In this document: positions 17,729 through 24,221 of the stretch, in pieces
How positions within the stretch are numbered: the first letter of the stretch is position 1
Layout: the number at the start of each line of letters is the position of its first letter
Assembly: GCF_029846715.1 (NCBI RefSeq)
Contig: NZ_JARVWW010000027.1
Span: 42,843-106,842 of the forward strand
Reading direction: 5' to 3'
DNA length: 64,000 nt
DNA from: Bradyrhizobium nivariense
GTDB taxonomy: Bacteria; Pseudomonadota; Alphaproteobacteria; Rhizobiales; Xanthobacteraceae
The notes under the pieces: model-generated
Seen by the model: only the letters and a program-made list of their open reading frames with translations
Database searches by the model: none
Told to the model about the DNA's origin: nothing
Translations under genes and position numbers: made by a program

Positions 17729-18755
17729 GCTCGGACTTGCCGTCGTAGCGCTTGCTCCACTCCGCCAGAATTTTGTCGCGGTTCTCCGCGGCCCAGGCAA
17801 AGTCGTTCTTGATCAGCATCTTGTTGATGTCACCCGGGACGAACTCCATGGAGGCTGCGATGCCGGGCAACGCGACGACGGCGAAGTTCTCGGCGTAGAG
17901 CTTGTTGGCCTCCGCCGTCGCGGCCCAGTCGGCAAGCTTCTTCGCCGCCTCGGACTCTTTGGTGGTCTTCATGATTCCGATAGCCTCCATGTCCCAGCCG
18001 AGGCCTTCCTTGGGCAGGACAATGCTGATCGGCGCTCCACCTTTCTTGGTCTTGTTGGCGCGATACTCGAACGAGAGGCCGATCGCGTACTCGCCGGCCG
18101 CGGCCTGTCGGCACGGCTTGGAGCCGGAATGCGTGTAGGCCGCGATGTTCTTGTGAAGCTCGTCCATGTACTTCCAGCCCTCGTCCCAGCCGAACAGCTG
18201 GAGCCAGGCGGAGACCATCAGAAACCCGGTCCCCGAGGAAGCCGGGTTCGGCATGACGATTTGTCCCTGATAGAGCGGTTTAGTCAGATCGGCCCAAGAG
18301 GCGGGCTCCGGCAGGTTCTTCTTGCTGGATTCCACGGTGTTGACGCAAAAGGCCGATGCCCAGACGTCCATGCCCACCCATTCCGGCGAGGCAGCGGGAT
18401 CGCGCATCTTGGCGTCAACCTTGTCGAGACCCGCCGGCGCGTAAGGCATCAACATGCCTTCCTTCTGCAGCAGCATCAGCGAGGTTGCGGCAAGACCCAT
18501 GACCACATCGGCCTTGGGGTTTGCCTTCTCCGCAAGGAGCTTCGCGGTGATGATGCCGGTGGAGTCGCGGACCCAGAGGATGTTGATGCCCGGATTGCCC
18601 TTCTCGAACGCGGCCTTGTAGGGCTTGATCTGGTCGGCCTCCAGCGCCGTGTAAACGGTGAGGTCCGCCGCGCGAGCTGCAGTGCTGAGGCCGAACATAG
18701 CGGCGGCGATCGACACAAGAGCGCGTCGCAGACCGCTTGTCGTGCACAGGTTCAT
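17718..18755 (-). CDS. Aminophosphonate ABC transporter substrate-binding protein
   Basis: 345 residues from the ATG at 18755, preceded by a GGAG site. A signal peptide (SGLRRALVSIAAAMFGLSTA, cleavage near ARAADLTV) exports it to the periplasm. The fold is that of the Fe3+/thiamine/putrescine-type binding proteins: DLTVYTALEADQIKPY at the mature N-terminus, PASSGTGFLMVSAW and GEYAIGLSFEYRA in the middle. First gene of the six-gene operon; with the permease and ATPase it forms a PhnS2/T2/U2-like importer, probably for 2-aminoethylphosphonate or a relative. Confidence 0.87.
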   Translation of the reverse strand: MNLCTTSGLRRALVSIAAAMFGLSTAARAADLTVYTALEADQIKPYKAAFEKGNPGINILWVRDSTGIITAKLLAEKANPKADVVMGLAATSLMLLQKEGMLMPYAPAGLDKVDAKMRDPAASPEWVGMDVWASAFCVNTVESSKKNLPEPASWADLTKPLYQGQIVMPNPASSGTGFLMVSAWLQLFGWDEGWKYMDELHKNIAAYTHSGSKPCRQAAAGEYAIGLSFEYRANKTKKGGAPISIVLPKEGLGWDMEAIGIMKTTKESEAAKKLADWAATAEANKLYAENFAVVALPGIAASMEFVPGDINKMLIKNDFAWAAENRDKILAEWSKRYDGKSEPKN

Positions 18756-18818
18756 GTCGGGCTCCATCGATGTTGGCCACGGGCTGGCACCGTCCGGGCA
18801 GGGAACCAATATTGTTAG

Positions 18819-20462
18819 ATGACATTTCCGCGACGTACATGTCGGATTTTGTGCACGGCGCGCCTCGATCGCGGTGTCTCTGCACATCTTAAGTGCACTG
18901 TCAGCGTAGCAACAGCGGGCCCGGTGCAAACGTCTGCTTCGAGACCCTCTTCAGCGGCCCCGCTCGGCGTGAGCGGTGCGGGGCGGCTCACCGGCGTCAG
19001 CGACAACAGCGCGCCCGTGACGGTGGCTGCGTCGCCTTCCGGGCCATATGTCGCAAGTTACAGCTATGACGCGATGAACCGGCCAATTTCGGTGAACTGG
19101 ACACCGGCGCCAGCGCAAGCCGCGCCCACCGCCAGCAGCGTCACCTTCGGTCATAGCTACAACAAAGCCAATCAGCGCGTCGGGCAGACGGCAACCGACA
19201 ACACCTGGCTCAACTATCCACCCGCAGCAGCGAGCACGACCAACTACGCCGCCGACCCATTGAACCGGTACACCACGGTCGGCGCCGTGACGCCGACTTA
19301 CGACGGTAACAGCAATCTCACCTCCGACGGCGCGTTCACGCTCGGCTATGACGCGGAGAACCGGCTGGTCTCGGCCAGCGGCGCCGGCAACACCGCTACG
19401 TACGCCTTCGACGCGCAGGGCCGGCGCAAGACCAAAACGGTGAATGGGACGACCACCGTGTTCGTCACCGATGCAGATAACCGCGAGGTGCTGGAATATG
19501 ACGGCAGTAGCGGCGCCGTCTTGCGCTGGTACGCCTACGGCCTCGGGCCGAATGCCGTGCTGAACCAGATGAACGTTGCGGCGGCGACCCGCACGACACT
19601 CGTTCCAGATATGCTGGGCTCGATCGTCGGTTCGCTGGATTCAAGCGCGACCAGCCTAGGCAAGGTTGGGTATCTGCCCTATGGCAAGAGCGGCAGCGCC
19701 GGGCCGTTTGGCTTCACGGGGCAGCGGATCGATCTGGAGGCTGGCGGGCTCTACTACTATCGGGCACGGCACTATTCGCCCGCTTGGGGACGCTTCTTGC
19801 AAGTGGATCCGATTGGGTACAGCGGCAGCGCCGGTCTCTATCGGTATGCAGCCAATGATCCGCTGAATCTCACGGACCCAACCGGCCTCTTCTGGACCTC
19901 GGTTCAATCGTACTTCACTCAAACCACCGCGCCTGAACTGGCACAATCGCAGGCGGTGACGGATTTCGTCCAGCAATATCCTACGGCGGCTAAGATTGAA
20001 GGGGCGATTGGGCTTGGCGTACCGTTGGGCATTGCAGGGGCCGGAGCGCTGGGCGCATTCGGAGCAGGCGCGGAGGCGACTACTGTATGGAACTTGGGAT
20101 CGGCTGCACGTGGGAGAGCGATCGAGCAAGCTCTTGGTCAGAATCTTCCCGGGAACTACCCGGTCATTGACAGCTATGTCAGCGGTGTCGCGACCAGCAT
20201 CAAAAGCATTGATTTGGGTGCGGCTACCTATCAGAATGTTGCGTCTCTCACAAACACTCTGAATGGATATGTAAACTCGATCGCAAACTTCGCCCCAGTG
20301 AATTGGGGGGCCGCGCAACTTGCAGGCTCACCCATCACCGCGAGGATACTTACCCTGGCAACTCCATCTGCGGGTACGGCAGTACAGCAGAATGCCATAA
20401 GCCAAGTTATTCAATCCGCCGCTTCGCGCGGTGTTACCGTCAATCCAGTTATATTTCCGTGA
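18819..20462 (+). CDS. Orphan C-terminal RHS/YD-repeat protein with nuclease-like toxin domain
   Basis: Only the last part of an RHS protein is present. YD-repeat sequence (YSYDAMNRP, NRYTTVGAVTPTYDGNSNL, LGYDAENRLVSA) starts around residue 70, and the RHS core end is GRFLQVDPIGYSGSAGLYRY ... DPTG near 19887. The first roughly 50 residues look non-coding, so the gene is 5'-truncated. After DPTG comes a hydrophobic linker, then a C-terminal domain with RGRAIEQALG, YPVIDSYVSGVATSIKSIDL and TYQNVASL, which resembles the PD-(D/E)XK-like nuclease toxins found at CdiA and RHS tips. The DNA becomes visibly AT-richer from about 20100. Expression is doubtful because no start region of its own is evident. 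Confidence 0.75.
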   Translation: MTFPRRTCRILCTARLDRGVSAHLKCTVSVATAGPVQTSASRPSSAAPLGVSGAGRLTGVSDNSAPVTVAASPSGPYVASYSYDAMNRPISVNWTPAPAQAAPTASSVTFGHSYNKANQRVGQTATDNTWLNYPPAAASTTNYAADPLNRYTTVGAVTPTYDGNSNLTSDGAFTLGYDAENRLVSASGAGNTATYAFDAQGRRKTKTVNGTTTVFVTDADNREVLEYDGSSGAVLRWYAYGLGPNAVLNQMNVAAATRTTLVPDMLGSIVGSLDSSATSLGKVGYLPYGKSGSAGPFGFTGQRIDLEAGGLYYYRARHYSPAWGRFLQVDPIGYSGSAGLYRYAANDPLNLTDPTGLFWTSVQSYFTQTTAPELAQSQAVTDFVQQYPTAAKIEGAIGLGVPLGIAGAGALGAFGAGAEATTVWNLGSAARGRAIEQALGQNLPGNYPVIDSYVSGVATSIKSIDLGAATYQNVASLTNTLNGYVNSIANFAPVNWGAAQLAGSPITARILTLATPSAGTAVQQNAISQVIQSAASRGVTVNPVIFP

Positions 20463-20469
20463 GGCCAGC

Positions 20470-20904
20470 TTGAGGAAGGCTACTGCCTATCTGAGGCGCA
20501 ACAAAGTCATCATCTGTCCGGTCTCGGATACCACGAATGGAGTGGGAGTGATTTCTTCGCCTGTCTTCGATCTTCAAGCGAACAATGTGCCTGGCTTAGG
20601 AGAAGCAACACTACAAGCCTTGCAGCTTTCAAAGGATGGGATTCCGCACCCTGCGCCTGAGGAATGGGGCAAGCTATTCGAGCCCATTCTAAATGCCGCG
20701 CGAGTCAAATCGTGGGGTACGTTCGTTCGATCTACAAGAGATGTTATCATTAGATTTGAGACGAACCGTGTTGTTTACATTCCCACCCGGAATCTTGGTC
20801 CTAGGGATGGCTTCGCTCCTCTACCAGAAAGGGAACGATCAAGTGCTCCGACGGTTGCAGAAGTTGGTAACGCGTTGCTGGCTGCATTCGGTGACGCTGA
20901 ATAG
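20470..20904 (+). CDS. Probable immunity protein for the RHS-tip toxin
   Basis: 144 residues from a TTG at 20470; GAGG overlapping the toxin stop codon is well placed as its ribosome site. A GTG at 20431 inside the toxin gene is the alternative start. It has no signal peptide or membrane helix, as expected for a cytosolic immunity protein. Features include a hydrophobic core VIICPVSDTTNGVGVISSP and a C-terminal block RSTRDVIIRFETNRVVYIP. Family not recognised with certainty. The role rests on position directly after the toxin and on the same low-GC composition. Confidence 0.6.
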   Translation: MRKATAYLRRNKVIICPVSDTTNGVGVISSPVFDLQANNVPGLGEATLQALQLSKDGIPHPAPEEWGKLFEPILNAARVKSWGTFVRSTRDVIIRFETNRVVYIPTRNLGPRDGFAPLPERERSSAPTVAEVGNALLAAFGDAE

Positions 20905-21450
20905 CGATCCATTTCGTAGGGATTTCGGTCCAGGTGTGGACTGCACCCCTAAGTAAGACACGATAATTGCGCCTGACAGTCTTGGACTGTTGCCGAAATT
21001 GCTGGCCCGCAATCACGATCGATCTGGTTCAGCGTGGAAAGAGGATCGTCGGATTTCGAAGGCCGAGACTTCGTGCGTCGCGGACGGCGGCTGGCTGGTG
21101 CCGCTCTCGAATGGGCCATGATGGCATACTGCCACTGTTTTGCCCGACGCGTCAAACGGCATTCGCAAAATACGAAATTCGTACTTACCTTCGATTGCGC
21201 TCAAACTGACGGCGCGCCTCGAATTGCGGTGCAGCACTGCAGAATCCCCGGCCATTGCCCGTTTGCCGCCGATTTGCTCGACGCGGCAATGACTTGCCGA
21301 ATGGACATTGTGCCGTTCGGCAAACGCGTTTCTACTGTGCATGGGGTTGTTTTTGATTTTTTTTGCGGGAAGGCTGGCTGACCCCGGCACGGAGGGGAGG
21401 GAGCGCTGCCTGCGCATTCGCTTTTCCCCGCCGCTTGAGCTGAACAAAAC

Positions 21451-21487
21451 AAAAGGCCCGGTCGCCATTGGCGAACGGGCCTTTTTT
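21451..21487. terminator. Bidirectional terminator beyond hpnH
   Basis: AAAAGGCCCGGTCGCC pairs with the segment GGCGAACGGGCCTTTTTT with one mismatch around a three-base ATT loop. It has T/A runs on both sides, so it can stop minus-strand transcription from hpnH and plus-strand read-through. The stem core matches the hpnG-side terminators. Confidence 0.8.
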
Positions 21488-21501
21488 GTTTCGGTGCGCG
21501 C

Positions 21502-21616
21502 AGCCCGGATGGAGCGACTTGTCCGCCGTAGCTCGAAGAGCGAAGGCGGACGCGCAATCCGGGGCCTTCAACGCGGAGGGACCGTCCCGGATTTCGCTTC
21601 GCTCCATCCGGGCTAC
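21502..21616. repeat. Inverted REP pair (BIME-like)
   Basis: Left arm AGCCCGGATGGAGCG at 21502-21516 and its perfect complement at 21600-21614. The right unit, 21586-21616 read on the minus strand, is a complete REP: GTAG, then CCCGGAT and ATCCGGG arms around GGAGCGAAGCG. The same unit occurs at 32582-32612, and a half copy at 11422. Confidence 0.85.
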
Positions 21617-21628
21617 AGGTCGGTGCGC

Positions 21629-22789
21629 TTACGCGGCGGTCGAAGCCTTCCGTGCGGCCTTCTCCTGCGCAGCGGCGGCTTCGTCCTTGCGAATCTCCGA
21701 CAGGCGCTTCTGCACTTCGGCCGAGAAGATGTACTGCGCCGGGCGCTGCTTGGTCATGTCGATCTCGGGCGCCATCGGACCCGTGGTCCTGACGCCGCGC
21801 AGCGACACCCACATCGCCTTCAGCGGGTGGCTGATGGCTGCGGTGGCCGCCGTCGGCTCGTAGCCGCAATGGGCCATACAGTCGGCGCACTTCTCGTACT
21901 TGCCGGTGCCGTAGGTCTCCCAGTCGGTGGTGTCCATCAGCTCCTTGAAGGTTTTTGCGTAGCCTTCGCCGAGCAGATAGCAGGGCTTCTGCCAGCCGAA
22001 GATGTTGCGCGCGGGCATGCCCCAGGGCGTGCACTCGTATTCCTGGTTGCCGGCGAGGAAGTCGAGGAACAGGCCGGAATGCATGAAATTCCACTTCTTG
22101 CCCTTGCCCATCGCAAAGACGTCGCGGAACAGCTTCTTGGTCTTGGTGCGGTTGAGGAAGTGCTCCTGGTCGGGCGCGCGCTCATAGGCATAGCCTGGCG
22201 ACATCGAGACGCCGACGCCGAGCTCGACGGTGAGGTCCAGGAACTTGGCGATCTCCTCGGCCGGGTGACCGTCGAAGATGGTGGCGTTGACGTTGACAGT
22301 GAAGCCGCGGGCCTTGGCCGCCTTGATCGCGGAGACGGCGCGGTCGAACACGCCCTTCTGCGACACGGCCTTGTCGTGGTGCTCCTTCAGGCCGTCGAGA
22401 TGCACGGAGAAGAACAAATAGGGCGAGGGCTCGAACAGATCGAGCTTCTTCTCGAGCAGCAGCGCGTTGGTGCAGAGCGAGACGAACTTCTTGCGCGCGA
22501 CGAGACCGCGCACGATCTCGCCGATCTCCTTGTGGATCAGCGGCTCGCCACCGGGAATGGCGACCATCGGCGCGCCGCACTCGTCGGCCGCGTCCCAGCA
22601 CTCCTGTGCGGTCATGCGGCGGTTGAGGATCGCATCCGGATAGTCGATCTTGCCGCAGCCGACACAGGCGAGGTTGCAGCGAAACAGCGGCTCCAGCATC
22701 AGCACGAGCGGATAGCGTTTGCGGCCAAGCAGTTTCTGCTTGATCAAATAGCCGCCGATACGCATTTCCTTGAAGAAGGGGATAGCCAT
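21629..22789 (-). CDS. hpnH: Adenosylhopane synthase HpnH (radical SAM)
   Basis: Radical SAM enzyme that attaches the 5'-deoxyadenosyl group to hopene (diploptene), starting all extended hopanoids. 386 residues. The 4Fe-4S cysteines C38, C42 and C45 are in LFRCNLACVGCGK, and the SAM-binding IPGGEPLIH follows. A later cysteine cluster (KCADCMAHCGYEP) is typical of the family. It is 35 bp downstream of ispH in a minus-strand operon. Its product is the substrate of HpnG encoded in the other operon. Confidence 0.95.
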   Translation of the reverse strand: MAIPFFKEMRIGGYLIKQKLLGRKRYPLVLMLEPLFRCNLACVGCGKIDYPDAILNRRMTAQECWDAADECGAPMVAIPGGEPLIHKEIGEIVRGLVARKKFVSLCTNALLLEKKLDLFEPSPYLFFSVHLDGLKEHHDKAVSQKGVFDRAVSAIKAAKARGFTVNVNATIFDGHPAEEIAKFLDLTVELGVGVSMSPGYAYERAPDQEHFLNRTKTKKLFRDVFAMGKGKKWNFMHSGLFLDFLAGNQEYECTPWGMPARNIFGWQKPCYLLGEGYAKTFKELMDTTDWETYGTGKYEKCADCMAHCGYEPTAATAAISHPLKAMWVSLRGVRTTGPMAPEIDMTKQRPAQYIFSAEVQKRLSEIRKDEAAAAQEKAARKASTAA

Positions 22790-22824
22790 TACAAGTTTCT
22801 TTCTGGGCTTGAAATTCGGGTGGG

Positions 22825-23754
22825 TCAGCTCGCAGCTAGTTGGGCTGGAAGCCGGAATTCGATGTTTTCCTCGCGGCCCGGCAGCACCGAGACCTTTACC
22901 GGTCCGATCCGCCGCATCGCTTCGATCACGTCATCCACGAGTACCTCGGGCGCCGAAGCGCCGGCCGTGACGCCGACGGTCCTGACATCTTTCAACCACT
23001 CCGGATTGAGCGCGCGGCCGTCGGCAATCAAATAACTCGCGACGCCGGCTTCAGTGCCGATTTCGCGGAGCCGGTTCGAGTTCGAGCTATTGGCAGCGCC
23101 CACCACCAAGATCACGTCGACCAGCTTGCTCAAGTTCCTTACCGCAGATTGGCGGTTCTGTGTCGCATAGCAGATATCCCGGATATCCGGGCCTTGAATG
23201 TCCGTAAAGCGGGCCTGGAGAGCCGAAATGATGTCCTTGGTGTCGTCGACCGACAGGGTGGTCTGGGTGATATAGGCCACTGGCGCATCCGCGGGCAGCT
23301 CAAGGGCCTTAACCTCTTCAACGCTTTGGACCAGCAGCACGGGGCCGGGAATCTGGCCCATGGTGCCCTCGACCTCGGGGTGGCCGGCATGGCCGACCAG
23401 GATCAAGGTGCGGCCCTTGCTGATGTAACGCTTCCCCTGATTGTGAACAACCTTCGTGACCAGCGGGCAAGTGGCATTGAGCACCGGAAGGTCGCGCGCG
23501 GCGGCCTCTTCCTCGACGCTGCGGGCGACGCCGTGGGCGCTGAAGACCGTCACAGCCTTCGGCGGAACCTCCGCCAGCTCCTCAACGAAGATCGCGCCTT
23601 TGTTTTTCAGGCTCTCGACGACGTATTTATTGTGCACGATCTCGTGGCGCACATAGACGGGCGGGCCGTACTTCTCCAGCGCCCGTTCCACAATTTCGAT
23701 CGCACGCACCACCCCCGCGCAAAAGCCGCGCGGTTGCGCCAGATAAACTTCCAT
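22825..23754 (-). CDS. ispH: 4-hydroxy-3-methylbut-2-enyl diphosphate reductase
   Basis: Last enzyme of the MEP pathway, producing IPP and DMAPP. 309 residues from the ATG at 23754 (a TTG six codons upstream is less likely). The three cluster-binding cysteines are at C12 (PRGFCAGV), C96 (NATCPLV) and C195 (DICYATQ), in the usual family positions. Its location ahead of hpnH links isoprenoid supply to hopanoid synthesis. It is divergent from hpnN. Confidence 0.95.
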   Translation of the reverse strand: MEVYLAQPRGFCAGVVRAIEIVERALEKYGPPVYVRHEIVHNKYVVESLKNKGAIFVEELAEVPPKAVTVFSAHGVARSVEEEAAARDLPVLNATCPLVTKVVHNQGKRYISKGRTLILVGHAGHPEVEGTMGQIPGPVLLVQSVEEVKALELPADAPVAYITQTTLSVDDTKDIISALQARFTDIQGPDIRDICYATQNRQSAVRNLSKLVDVILVVGAANSSNSNRLREIGTEAGVASYLIADGRALNPEWLKDVRTVGVTAGASAPEVLVDDVIEAMRRIGPVKVSVLPGREENIEFRLPAQLAAS

Positions 23755-24221
23755 TGGATGCCCATCACGCAAGTTGCACCAATCCGCTTCTCAAGTCTCC
23801 GGGGACGCCCGACACTAACCAATGAGCTGCAATATCCGCACCATCGGTTTCGCGCACGCGGTAGCCGCCCACCCCCGTTGGGGCTCCGGTGCATGGAGGC
23901 GCAGTACTTTGTGTCAAAAAATCGGCAGCAAGGAAAGGTCGAATGAACTTTGGTTCCCTGGTGGGTCAATTTCACGGTATTATAGTAGGGCACACCCCTC
24001 GTCGGCAAAATGGGCGACATTTGTGCGCGCCCTTCGTCACTTTCCCGCCTCAACTCCCCGGCTATACCCGACCGCCCCGCATGATTTTGCTACGGTCTTC
24101 CCGCCGTTTACCTCGAACCTTCTGGCGGGAATAACCACTCAAAACAGCAATAGGTTTCACCCGGGAACTCCGATAAACAGCGGGCGTTTCCGGCAAGCTA
24201 TTAACCGCAGAAAGAAAAGAA
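23755..24221. promoter_or_regulatory. Divergent ispH/hpnN intergenic region (467 bp)
   Basis: No gene is visible. It must contain the promoters of the ispH-hpnH operon and of hpnN. An AT-rich patch GGTATTATAGTAGG at about 23975-23988 is a candidate -10 region, but a good partner -35 box is not obvious. Confidence 0.4.

Larger units (their letters stand above)
20905..21628. other. Gene-free region with repeats and a terminator (724 bp)
   Basis: I find no convincing gene here on either strand. The left half (20905-21400) contains stretches resembling non-coding repeats I remember from Bradyrhizobium genomes, such as TGCATGGGGTTGTTTTTG at about 21339. The right half contains a strong terminator (21451-21487) and an inverted-repeat REP structure (21502-21616). 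It marks the end of the accessory block before hpnH. Confidence 0.5.

Noticed and set aside
20936..20970. Possible insertion-sequence end (GGACTGCACCCCTAAGTAAG)
   Set aside because: It faintly resembles some IS ends, but no matching inverted copy or transposase fragment is visible nearby.
21013..21468. Open frames on both strands in the gene-free region before hpnH
   Set aside because: They run through repeat-like sequence and a terminator, lack ribosome sites, and contain no recognisable domain.
21308..23035. Plus-strand open frame of 575 codons antisense to hpnH
   Set aside because: hpnH and ispH on the minus strand have complete active-site motifs, so this is a shadow.
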